This document shows positions 16,020-24,154 of a stretch of DNA of 64,000 bases, in pieces. This DNA is from JAXMDT01 sp046348685 (GTDB lineage Bacteria; Pseudomonadota; Alphaproteobacteria; Rickettsiales; UBA998). The position numbers and the translations under genes are program-made. The notes under the pieces were generated by a model. That model was not told where the DNA came from. It searched no databases and was given only the letters and a program-made list of their open reading frames with translations. The stretch is taken from contig JAXMDT010000009.1 of assembly GCA_046348685.1 (NCBI GenBank), positions 19,129 through 83,128 of the forward strand, read 5' to 3'. Each line of letters begins with the position of its first letter. Positions within the stretch are counted from its first letter, which is position 1.

Positions 16020-16169
16020 ATTTCAGTTGGCCATCGGTCAAATGAAATTGGAATAGTGTTTAAGGGAAGCGAACAGGGTTCGGCAATTTCGCAGCAGGCG
16101 AAATTGGACGGCGAAGCCGCCCGCAGGGCGAGGGTCAGCAGACCCGAGTCATTCCCTTCACCCGCTCCA
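16016..16169 (+). repeat. tRNA-trailing module, Gly copy
   Basis: Hairpin 16016-16052: the arm starting at discriminator T plus CCA (TCCAATTTCAGTTGGCC) pairs with GGTCAAATGAAATTGGA with two exceptions (one mismatch, one G-T), loop ATC. Then a partial tRNA copy: AGGGTTCG (16075-16082) and ATTCCCTTCACCCGCTCCA (16151-16169), separated by a 68-nt insert (16083-16150). The insert begins GCAATTTCGCAGCAG, has stems CAATTTCGC/GCGAAATTG, GGCG-AAG-CCGCC and GGGTC-AGCA-GACCC, and ends CGAGTC. The last 19 bases are an exact repeat of the end of the tRNA itself (16001-16019), as in an att-type duplication flanking a 150-bp element. No gene follows in this orientation. Confidence 0.85.
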
Positions 16170-16173
16170 GGTT

Positions 16174-16812
16174 TTATAGTGAGATTCCCTGCCCCTGCTG
16201 GCAGCACAGGGATTTTAGCTTCGGCAGGTCGACTGAGTGAACTGAAATCCAGTTTTGTAACTTGCCATCCGGTCCGTGCGACGGAAATACGGCAAGGCTG
16301 TTTTCACCAGGAAAAGCGCCACTATATTTGAAATGCTTGATCTTGCCATGCAGAGCATGAAAGTGATCAGAATTTTTTTCCGGCTCCTGCGTGGAAAGGC
16401 AAAGACCATCCCAACACCATGGATGTTTGGTGGCAGCGGAAAGATAATCTGCGGCGCTCGCCTCCGTCTGGCGGCGCGCTGGCTCAGCTTCCGCCAGTTT
16501 CTGCAACCGATTCATATCCTGGCACTGATCGATATGCAGCTGATGGATATCAAGGGTTGCCGCATCGCCAGGCAATGTATTTCGAAATTTAACGCCGCAG
16601 ACGGAAGCGACATAATTCAGACGATCCATCTGGGAAATCGAAACCTTGCCTGTGTAAATCGGGCCTTTGCCGTCAGCGCTGGTTAAAAATGGAATACTCG
16701 TGAGTTCTGTGAGCCACTTGGCTGCGTTTTTACGCTCTTCGATGTTCGCCACCGGTGGCGCAGGAGGATGATTCCCGCTAATGCCGTAGTTATGTGCCGT
16801 ATCCAGATACAT
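16174..16812 (-). CDS. Hypothetical protein
   Basis: 212 residues, no recognised domain. It has no signal peptide, several cysteines (VCGVKF, QCQD, HPWCWDGLC, SLCCQQG) and a His-rich centre (DIHQLHIDQCQ). Its C-terminus reads to the edge of the tRNA-Gly module (16170), facing the tRNA, so the module could lie over its transcript end. AGGGA immediately precedes the ATG. Moderate certainty that it is a real gene. Confidence 0.55.
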   Translation of the reverse strand: MYLDTAHNYGISGNHPPAPPVANIEERKNAAKWLTELTSIPFLTSADGKGPIYTGKVSISQMDRLNYVASVCGVKFRNTLPGDAATLDIHQLHIDQCQDMNRLQKLAEAEPARRQTEASAADYLSAATKHPWCWDGLCLSTQEPEKNSDHFHALHGKIKHFKYSGAFPGENSLAVFPSHGPDGKLQNWISVHSVDLPKLKSLCCQQGQGISL

Positions 16813-16926
16813 TCCCTAAGCAATACTAACTTATGGTTAATAATTATTAAATATACCCCTCTTTTATTGCAGCACGGTGACAAATGTGTATAGTTTAAGT
16901 AAGCAAATAAAAATTAAGGATTATTC

Positions 16927-17283
16927 ATGGTTACTTTAATCCCTGAAAATGAAGCGAATACTGGGCGTGGCGCGCTTATCGTGTATCTATTGTATCTTGC
17001 GGGCTTTCTAACTGGATTTATTACCAACCTTGTGGGACTCGTCATGGCTTACGTCAATAGCGACGACCAGCCAGAATGGTTGCAAACCCATTACCAGTAC
17101 CAGATCCGGACGTTTTGGATCGGCCTGCTCTACTCAACCATCTCCGCTATTTTGGTGATTGTGCTGATTGGAAAATTTCTGCTGATACTGGATGCCATAT
17201 GGCTGATTATTCGTTGCGCAAAAGGCATCAAATGGTTGGATGCGAAGAAGCCGGTGCCCAATCCAAAGACGTGGGTCTGGTAA
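16927..17283 (+). CDS. DUF4870-type membrane protein
   Basis: 118 residues with three hydrophobic segments: about 15-45 (IVYLLYLAGFLTGFITNLVGLVMAYV), 60-80 (FWIGLLYSTISAILVIVLIG) and 85-100 (LLILDAIWLIIRC). The conserved HYQYQIRTFWIGLLY between the first two is the mark of the COG3671/DUF4870 group, small inner-membrane proteins of unknown role. AAGGA lies 8 bases before the ATG. It precedes nadA by about 80 bases on the same strand but probably has its own function. Confidence 0.8.
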   Translation: MVTLIPENEANTGRGALIVYLLYLAGFLTGFITNLVGLVMAYVNSDDQPEWLQTHYQYQIRTFWIGLLYSTISAILVIVLIGKFLLILDAIWLIIRCAKGIKWLDAKKPVPNPKTWVW

Positions 17284-17364
17284 TTAACACTTTAATACTC
17301 TACATAATCTGCTAGATGCATTTCCATGCAAAAAAGTTAACCGAAGGCCGCTTTATTAACAGCC

Positions 17365-18396
17365 GTGTTCGATAGTATCCCCTCCCTCATTCGCGAAGAA
17401 TCTTCTGCATCTACACATGCCATCCCAACCGGTGTGGCATTGGAAGAAGAAATTCTGCGACTGAAAAAAAAGATGAATGCCGTCATCCTGGCGCATTATT
17501 ATCAGGACGATGACATTCAGGATATTGCTGACCATATTGGCGACTCACTCGATCTTGCACGCAAAGCTGCCGCAACGAATGCAGACGTCATCGTTTTCTG
17601 CGGTGTGAAATTCATGGCGGAAGGCGCCAAAATTCTAAACACGACGAAAAAAGTTTTGCTTCCGGATTTAAAAGCGGGCTGCTCGCTGGAAGATTCCTGC
17701 CCGCCCGCAGCATTTAAAAAATTCCGCGAAGCGCATCCCGATCACATTGCGATCACGTACATCAATTGCTCGGCGGAGATAAAAGCCCTTTCCGATATCA
17801 TCTGCACCTCCACCAACGCAGAGCATCTCATCAAGCAAATTCCGGAATCACAGAAAATTATTTTTGCGCCTGACAAACACTTGGGGGGCTATTTAAGTAA
17901 AAAAACAGGCCGTAACATGCTACTCTGGGACGGATCATGTATGGTACATGAACGCTTCTCCGAGCAGGAACTCGTGAAGTTGAAAGAACGCTATCCCGAC
18001 GCGATCATTATTGCTCACCCGGAATGCCCTGCCTCGCTACTTGCCTATGCACATCACATAGGTTCCACCTCCTCCCTGTTGAAATATACGCAAGCTCACC
18101 CCGGAAAAACGTTTCTAGTGATGACCGAGCCGGGCATCTTTCATCAGATGCAGAAACGCTCGCCCGGCAGCACGTTTATTGGCGTGCCCGGCATCGGCGA
18201 TGCGGGCTGCGTTTCCTGCAACAACTGCCCGTACATGAAACTCAATACGATGGAAAAACTCTATCGCTGCATGAAAAATCAAGCGCCGGAAATCATCTTG
18301 CCCGAAGAGCTGATAAGCGCTGCCCGAAAACCGCTTGAGCGGATGCTGGAGATGAGCGCATCAATTCCTTCCAGTACCACAACCGGTGGAGACTGA
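17365..18396 (+). CDS. nadA: Quinolinate synthase A
   Basis: 343 residues, starting at GTG (17365); the only upstream ATG is followed by a stop. NadA condenses iminoaspartate and dihydroxyacetone phosphate to quinolinate using an oxygen-sensitive [4Fe-4S] cluster. The three cluster cysteines are in place: C106 (AGCSLEDSC), C221 (AHPECPASL) and C288 (CNNCPYMK). YYQDDDIQDIADHIGDS and MTEPGIFHQM are family motifs. nadC lies 3.1 kb downstream; the usual partner L-aspartate oxidase is not recognisable between them. The 3' end overlaps the convergent decarboxylase-like gene by 36 bases. Confidence 0.96.
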   Translation: MFDSIPSLIREESSASTHAIPTGVALEEEILRLKKKMNAVILAHYYQDDDIQDIADHIGDSLDLARKAAATNADVIVFCGVKFMAEGAKILNTTKKVLLPDLKAGCSLEDSCPPAAFKKFREAHPDHIAITYINCSAEIKALSDIICTSTNAEHLIKQIPESQKIIFAPDKHLGGYLSKKTGRNMLLWDGSCMVHERFSEQELVKLKERYPDAIIIAHPECPASLLAYAHHIGSTSSLLKYTQAHPGKTFLVMTEPGIFHQMQKRSPGSTFIGVPGIGDAGCVSCNNCPYMKLNTMEKLYRCMKNQAPEIILPEELISAARKPLERMLEMSASIPSSTTTGGD

Positions 18397-19548
18397 TGTG
18401 GTCGGCACTACGATGCCTTCATGTTCTGCTTTGATCTGACGCTCGCGATACAAATCCTGTAAATGCGGCGCCATGGGAATAACGCCATCGCGTGCATTTT
18501 TAATCCGCTCGGCGTGGCTCTGGAAATCATCGTACAAGTAATTAACCATCATACCAAGCGCGTAGCGCTGGCCTTGGGAAGTTTTATCCTCAGCTGCATG
18601 AATATTAGCAAGCAAAGCCCCATTCCTTGCAACATGAAAATCTTCGACTCCATTGATTGGCTGAAAACCACCGCGCTTGCTAGGTTGCATTTCATTTAGA
18701 TAGACCAAACAAAGTTTTTTCAGCGTTTCATTCAATTCTTGGGAATCTTTTAGTGTGAGTGGATTATCAAGCGACTGATTCCTTGCTTTCAACAAACCGG
18801 TTTCTTCATCTGTTGTAAAATGCCTCTCCAGCACCCTTCTCTCATTGAAAGTCAGCTGGTCTGCTGGTAACTCGGCTAACCATTGATTAAATCCAGGAAC
18901 TGGCGAAAGCGTCGTCAATGTCTTTATTTCAGGTAGCACCGGGACTGCTGAATCACTTTCGAAAAACGGTGTCTCGGTCTGGCCGCGAAGCCGAGCCGCG
19001 ATGCGCGTAATCAATTGCTGCCCTAACGAACCCGAAAACTTTGTGCGTTCTGTCGCACTGATACTATAAAATATAATAGTATCCGCCGCTTTGGATTTAG
19101 AGCCGCCATAAAGTCGGCATTCATCTATACCCCTTGGAAGCTTAGTGTAATCTGTCGTTCCATCTTCATTGCGTGCACCTGTATGCCTTAATTGTGTGTA
19201 GACCACGACTTCGGGACGGTTGCTGCCTGGGACAAAAAGGCCAAAGGCGTGATTAGCATGTTGTTCATTGCTTGAAAGAATCGAAGGGTGGTCACTTTCC
19301 GCCATAGGAACATCTGAAAGGCGGTGAAAAAACAAATCTTCTTTATTTGTAGGGTATACTCTTTCTTTTTGAACCAGAAACTCTCTCAGGCTGTAATCAG
19401 GGTCCATTTCGTTTCGAGGAATTTTACTCAGTTCGTTTTCGGTCAAATCCTGAGAAGAAATATTTTGTTTGGCAAGATCCCATGTAATCTCTCTCAACTC
19501 AAGTTGGGAGGCATCAATATTTTGCTTTTCTGGAAGTGGTATATGCAT
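18361..19548 (-). CDS. Malonyl-CoA decarboxylase-like protein
   Basis: 395 residues. I see a clear resemblance to malonyl-CoA decarboxylase, which converts malonyl-CoA to acetyl-CoA. In order: a stretch like the hydrolase-fold core, IIFYSISATERTKFSGSLGQQLI (about 155-177, the family's FYSIS-x-T/C-Q-x-G-L region with the catalytic Ser area), TLTTLSPVPGFNQWL (about 212-226, matching T-L-S-P-x-P-G-F), and DFHVARNGALLANIHAAED...LGMMVNYLYD (about 308-345, containing the FH-x-x-N-G-A catalytic His). The N-terminal helical domain is short and divergent. The region after it has no counterpart. Not an operon partner of nadA (convergent, 36-bp overlap). Activity not proven. Confidence 0.65.
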   Translation of the reverse strand: MHIPLPEKQNIDASQLELREITWDLAKQNISSQDLTENELSKIPRNEMDPDYSLREFLVQKERVYPTNKEDLFFHRLSDVPMAESDHPSILSSNEQHANHAFGLFVPGSNRPEVVVYTQLRHTGARNEDGTTDYTKLPRGIDECRLYGGSKSKAADTIIFYSISATERTKFSGSLGQQLITRIAARLRGQTETPFFESDSAVPVLPEIKTLTTLSPVPGFNQWLAELPADQLTFNERRVLERHFTTDEETGLLKARNQSLDNPLTLKDSQELNETLKKLCLVYLNEMQPSKRGGFQPINGVEDFHVARNGALLANIHAAEDKTSQGQRYALGMMVNYLYDDFQSHAERIKNARDGVIPMAPHLQDLYRERQIKAEHEGIVVPTTSVSTGCGTGRN

Positions 19549-19627
19549 AGCTACAATTCTTTTTGTTATTGTCGCTGTAATAACAAAAATATAGCAAGCG
19601 TTGTGTTACTTTTTTGTGAAAAACGGG

Positions 19628-21413
19628 TTAATAAACCCGTGTCTCCGGCTGTACGGTGCCTGCCTCTGCGACGCCCGTATTAAAACGCACTGGCCGCGTA
19701 TAACATTTTGGCTTTCCAGAATCATTTACCTCCACAATGGTGTGTGCCAGCCAGTGATCATCATCGCGGTGTGGGCAATCTGAACGATAATGCGCCCCTC
19801 TCGATTCGGTACGGAACTGCGCCGAGGCCAAAGTAGCAATACCTTGGAGGAGAAGGTTTTCGGTCTCAATGGCGGCAACCAGCATATTGTTCCAGGCAAG
19901 ACCCGCCTCACCGATGTGAAAGGCTTTGCTAAAGTTGCCAGCAATCTGCTCCAGCTTCTGCAAACCTTGACGCATGCTTTCTTCTTCACGGATAATGCCC
20001 GCGGTTTCCTGCACAATATTACGGATAACGCGCCGTAGGTCCGTAGGCGCCTCTTTGCCCTTCGCCGAAGACAATACGTTAAAATGCGCCAGCGCTTTAT
20101 CCAGTGATGCCTTTGGAATATCGCTTTCGGATAATTTTTTTGCATCCGCGCGCGAGGCAGCAACTTCGCCGGAATGCTTCCCAAAGACAACGAGATCGAG
20201 CAACGAGTTACAGCCTAGGCGATTCGCGCCATGCACAGAATTGCACGCCGCCTCTCCCACGGCATAAAGTCCGTTCACAATGCGCTCATCCTTACCCAAT
20301 ACTTCGCATTCACGTGTCGCAGGGATACCGCCCATGCAATAATGCGCGGTAGGCACAACAGGAATGGGCTCTTTTAGCACCTCTACCCCTGCAAACTGCG
20401 CGGCAATACTGCGTGTTCCCGGCAATTGCTTATCGATAATCTCTTCCGCAAGATGACGAATATCTAAAAGCACATGATCTTTTTTGGCGCCAGCTCCCCT
20501 GCCCTCAGCAATTTCTTTCATGATCGAACGCGTCACCACATCTCGCGATGCGAGAGCTTTGTATTTTGGCGCATAACGTTCCATGAAACGCTCACCATCG
20601 CCATTCAGAAGAAAGCCGCCTTCGCCGCGCGCCTACCGGAAATCAGAATACCGGTGCCATAAAGTCCTGTCGGATGAAACTGAACGAATTCCATATCGGC
20701 AAGAGGCAGTCCGGCCCGCAATACCATTGCATTGCCATCACCGGTGCAGGTGGAAGATGACGTTGCCGAAGCATAGACCTGCCCGTAGCCACCGGTTGCA
20801 AGAATGACTTGATGCGTGAGAAAAACGCCAAACTGCCCGGTCGCAAGCTCCCGCCAATTACCGCGGCAGGTGCCGTCATCCGTCATCAGCAGATCCAGCG
20901 CAACATCATATTCAACAAAGAAATCGACATCATGACGCTTCACATAATCGTAAAGCCTGTCATCAGCGCATCGCCGGTACGGTCCGCCGCGGCGCAAGCG
21001 CGGAATGCCATATCGCCTTTGCCGAAATGCGTCGACATACCGCATAGGCACGCTGATAAATTTTTCCATGGTCGTCGCGGCTGAATGCCACGCCCATTTT
21101 TCAAGGTCATAGATAGCGGTCGCGCTTCGCTGCACATACCGGCAATTGCATCCTGATCACCCAGCAATCCGACCTGGATCGTATCATACACGCTATGCCA
21201 GCGCCAGTCATCCGGCGTCACATTGCCGAGCGCGGCATTAATCCCGCCCTGGGCGGCTACTGTATGGCTACGCGTGGGAGGAACTTTAGACAAAACACCA
21301 ACCTTTATGCCTTTTTCGGCGACGGCAACAGCAGCGCGAAGCCCCGCGCCACCCGCTCCGACAATTAAAACCGGGTGGAAATGAAACTGGCAGGAAGCGG
21401 CGGTACGATTCAT
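19628..21413 (-). pseudogene. sdhA: SdhA-type flavoprotein, broken by several frameshifts
   Basis: 595 codons in total, the normal size of succinate dehydrogenase flavoprotein. The start (MNRTAASCQFHFHPVLIVGAG) has the GAGGAG FAD-binding loop and PPTRSHTVAAQGG, whose His attaches FAD covalently in SdhA. The middle (HTCTGDGNAMV type, HPTGLYGTG) and the end (HGANRLGCNSLLDLVVFG, RGAHYRSDCPHRDDDHW, PETRVY) also match SdhA, not NadB, which lacks the His. Frame changes occur near 21124, 21090, 21040, 20955 and 20630; nearly all need one added base, mostly in short G or C runs. sdhB/C/D are absent nearby, but nadA and nadC flank it. Either a decayed extra copy or a consensus error. Confidence 0.8.
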
Positions 21414-21508
21414 TTATTGAATTATTGCTTGTAATACCCGAAGAAAACCGGTTTTCTTCCGTGGTAGCGGTTTATCGTTATATAGTACGAAGATCAAAGG
21501 AAATCCAT

Positions 21509-22357
21509 ATGCAGATGCCTTCACCAAATGATTTTCAGTGGCTGATTGAAGCCGCGCTGACTGAGGATATTGGCCGTGGAGATCTCACCAGCCGAGCCGT
21601 TATCGATCCGGGAACGCAAGTGCGGATGCGTATGGTTTCGCGCGAGCCGCTCGTGGTGGCCGGCCTGGAAATCGTCTCGCAGGTGTTCATGACGATGACA
21701 CCGGAAATCATGAACATGCCTTACGTCGCTGAGGGAACCAGGGTTGAAGCTGGAACATTGTTATTTGAGGTTGCAGGCGATGCCCAGATCGTACTGGCTG
21801 CCGAACGCACCGCTCTTAATTTTTTGTGCCGTTTGTCTGGCATAGCTACGCTTACCAGCTACTATGTTGAAGCCGTTAGAGGCACAAAGGCTGTTATCCT
21901 CGACACACGCAAAACGCTACCGGGATGGCGTGCACTTGATAAATATGCTGTGCGCTGCGGCGGCGGACGCAACCACCGCATGCGCCTCGACGATGGCATT
22001 CTTATCAAAGATAATCATATCGGTTATGCCGGCGGCGTTGCAGCCGCGCTGCGTAAAGCCAAAGCCTCTGCCCCATCCCTGCTGAAAATTGAAGTCGAAT
22101 GTGATACACTTGATCAGGTAAAAGAGGCGGTTGGCGAAGGCGTGGATGTCATCCTTCTCGATAATATGACGCCGGAACTATTAAAACAGGCTGTTGCGCT
22201 CGTTGCAGGTAAGGCCAAGCTGGAAGCGTCCGGCGGCATTACGTTGCAGAATATCCGCACAGTCGCGGAATCAGGTGTTGACTTCATCTCAATCGGCGCG
22301 CTGACGCATTCGGCGCGCAGCGTCGATATCGGCCTGGATATCGCGCCATCGGCTTAA
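21509..22357 (+). CDS. nadC: Nicotinate-nucleotide pyrophosphorylase (quinolinate phosphoribosyltransferase)
   Basis: 282 residues from ATG 21509 (MQMPSPNDFQW), with AAAGGA 8 bases upstream; a longer frame starts 28 codons earlier without one. NadC joins quinolinate and PRPP to give nicotinate mononucleotide and CO2, the step after NadA. Motifs: EDIGRGDLTS (N-terminus), AERTALNFLCRLSGIAT, DTRKTLPGWRALDKYAVRCGGGRNHRMRL, IKDNHI, EVECDTLDQVKEA, ILLDNMTPE and EASGGITLQNI, all standard. The stop overlaps the convergent hypothetical gene by 4 bases. Confidence 0.97.
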   Translation: MQMPSPNDFQWLIEAALTEDIGRGDLTSRAVIDPGTQVRMRMVSREPLVVAGLEIVSQVFMTMTPEIMNMPYVAEGTRVEAGTLLFEVAGDAQIVLAAERTALNFLCRLSGIATLTSYYVEAVRGTKAVILDTRKTLPGWRALDKYAVRCGGGRNHRMRLDDGILIKDNHIGYAGGVAAALRKAKASAPSLLKIEVECDTLDQVKEAVGEGVDVILLDNMTPELLKQAVALVAGKAKLEASGGITLQNIRTVAESGVDFISIGALTHSARSVDIGLDIAPSA

Positions 22358-23289
22358 GAAGCACGTGATTGGCTGAAGGCTGGAAACAGCGAGCCTAGAG
22401 CCTGCATCCAACTGACAATCGTTGTCGGCGTCCGGCGTTCATAGGCCTGATGCGGTTTTTCATTTTCCTGCATCATTCTTAGAACAACGCCTTCACTTTG
22501 ACGTTTGTCTTCTGACTGGCGTATGGCTTCCTGTACAATTTCTCCATTGGGTTGCAAAGCATCCGCCACTTCTACGGCGAGCCGGTCAAAGTGCTCCAGA
22601 AACTTATAGGACGCACGCGATATTTCCTCCGGCTGCAGATGCGGTGTCAGCGGCATCAGCACACCACTCAATACGGAAGCCAAAGGCCCTTGCGGATCAA
22701 GCGTTTTAGCAAGCGCAATATGCCCTGCGACGTGGCCGCGCGCCGTATCATGGATATGGATTGCAGGCTCTTTACCGTTAAGGCCATTGAGCTGGACCAG
22801 TTCATCGATCAGCACTTTCCGTTTTTCCGGACTGATGCCATGTGTTTCCGCAGCGGGTTGATATCCTGAGGCTAAAGCCTTGAGTACGTCCTGCATAAAG
22901 GCTGGATTCTCCATCTGCGCCAATGCAGCCACCTGTTCGTCGCGTCGATTGATAACATAGCTTTGCGCCTCTTGCAGAGCAATTTCAGGCGAAATAGCAT
23001 CGTCATGGGCATGGCGATAAATCGTGGCGAAAGCTTGCGTGAAGACACCGTTTGGATCAAATGCCTGAATGAAAGCCCGATGAGTTGCCATACGCTTAAC
23101 AAGAATTGCCTGCACGCTCTCAGGTGTCGACGCATTTTGCTCAAGTGCTTCGGCCACAATCTCATTCAAGGATTTTGTACGCTGACTTCCATTCTGTTCT
23201 TTATACACAACCGGCGCATCACCAAGCGGCATGCGGATTGCTGCTTGCGCAGGATCTGTCTGGATAGGTGCAAACGTATAAGCAGTCAT
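22354..23289 (-). CDS. Hypothetical protein
   Basis: 311 residues, soluble, mostly helical (many short amphipathic helices such as SLNEIVAEALEQNAS, SVQAILVKRMATHRAF, IVQEAIRQSEDKRQSEG). No signal or membrane segment. GGGAG lies 8 bases before the ATG. It is divergent from the three-gene operon that follows and shares the intergenic region that carries the Fur-box-like site, so it may share the control. No family is recognised. Confidence 0.7.
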   Translation of the reverse strand: MTAYTFAPIQTDPAQAAIRMPLGDAPVVYKEQNGSQRTKSLNEIVAEALEQNASTPESVQAILVKRMATHRAFIQAFDPNGVFTQAFATIYRHAHDDAISPEIALQEAQSYVINRRDEQVAALAQMENPAFMQDVLKALASGYQPAAETHGISPEKRKVLIDELVQLNGLNGKEPAIHIHDTARGHVAGHIALAKTLDPQGPLASVLSGVLMPLTPHLQPEEISRASYKFLEHFDRLAVEVADALQPNGEIVQEAIRQSEDKRQSEGVVLRMMQENEKPHQAYERRTPTTIVSWMQALGSLFPAFSQSRAS

Positions 23290-23397
23290 AATGTTCTCCC
23301 AAAAGGTGCGGGTATTTAAATTCGCATCCGAAAAATATCAATTGTAGAGCGCCGCTTTTCACAGAACTGTCACAATAGGTAAGTAGACATAACGACT

Positions 23398-23431
23398 TTG
23401 ACATGTTAATGCAAATGAGAATCATTCTTAG
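23398..23431 (+). promoter_or_regulatory. Promoter with Fur-box-like operator
   Basis: TTGACA at 23398-23403 is a consensus -35. At 23413-23431 the sequence AAATGAGAATCATTCTTAG is a near match to a Fur box (GATAATGATAATCATTATC), with perfect 5-1-5 dyad AGAATCATTCT. The box covers the expected -10 (about 23421-23426), where bound repressor would block RNA polymerase. The first downstream gene starts at 23449. Metal-dependent control is an inference. Confidence 0.55.
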
Positions 23432-23448
23432 AATGGAAATTTGTTCAT

Positions 23449-24153
23449 ATGTCCTCGTCCAGCCTGAAACCCATTAATATCTCTGAGTTACTGCAGCGCA
23501 TAACAATGCATGCTCCAGTGATGCAGGAAGTTTATTCACACATTGAGCAGATCAAAGCTGTTGCAGGTAACCAGGCTATTTCCGAGGCGCTGCGGCAAGA
23601 AGCTAAAATTGCTGAACAATTCCTTGAAACCATAACTCATAGTATGGAAGAAAATCCTGCGGCGGCTTTCAAAGCGCTCAGCGTTGCCCGAACAGCGCTC
23701 GATTCAATGGAAGGAACTGTCGCCGAGCGCATTCACAATGCCCATAATATTTTTCTAAGCCATATTGAAAATCTGCCTGGTGGCCATGAACATGATCATC
23801 ACCACGATCATGTCGACCATGAAGGACGGCGTTTGCTGCCCCGACCGGAAAATCCATCGTGGCTTGAGGAAATGAAAACGCAGATCAAAGAAGAATGGGT
23901 AAATAAAAAAGGCTGGGGCGGGAAAACCATGATGATAGCCGGCAGCACTGCCTGCGGCGCCATCGTTGCGCATGCAAGTTTAAATATCAAGCGAGGTCTT
24001 CTGGGTTACGCCGATCCCGCAACGGGGGAAAAGAAACAAGGCAGCCTCAGCAATCTTATTGTAGGCACTCTGGAAGGCGCGGCCGGCCTGTTTCTTGGCA
24101 AGCGCATCCTTACTGGAAATTTCAAATTTACACGCGGCGGCCAGGGAAAATAG
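23449..24153 (+). CDS. Hypothetical protein with His-rich metal-binding loop
   Basis: 234 residues. The N-terminal 110 are helical (LLQRITMHAPVMQEVYSHIEQIK). At about 113-126 is GGHEHDHHHDHVDHEG, with seven His and four Asp in 16 residues, a likely Zn/Ni/Fe-binding loop. Residues about 165-185 (MMIAGSTACGAIVAHASL) and 200-222 (LIVGTLEGAAGLFLGKRIL) are moderately hydrophobic and may be two membrane helices. It lies behind a Fur-box-like operator, and the next gene begins one base past its stop, so the operon may respond to metal status. Family unknown. Confidence 0.7.
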   Translation: MSSSSLKPINISELLQRITMHAPVMQEVYSHIEQIKAVAGNQAISEALRQEAKIAEQFLETITHSMEENPAAAFKALSVARTALDSMEGTVAERIHNAHNIFLSHIENLPGGHEHDHHHDHVDHEGRRLLPRPENPSWLEEMKTQIKEEWVNKKGWGGKTMMIAGSTACGAIVAHASLNIKRGLLGYADPATGEKKQGSLSNLIVGTLEGAAGLFLGKRILTGNFKFTRGGQGK

Positions 24154-24154
24154 C

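Noticed and set aside
15936..16331. 131-residue frame over tRNA-Gly and its module
   Set aside because: The start reads GCSSMVERQLPKLHTRVRFPSPAP, the well-known spurious translation of a tRNA gene, and the rest comes from the module repeat.
19628..21413. L-aspartate oxidase (nadB) call based on position between nadA and nadC
   Set aside because: The His for covalent FAD, the DDWRWH segment and the C-terminal RDDDHW and RVY tail are SdhA traits; NadB lacks them.
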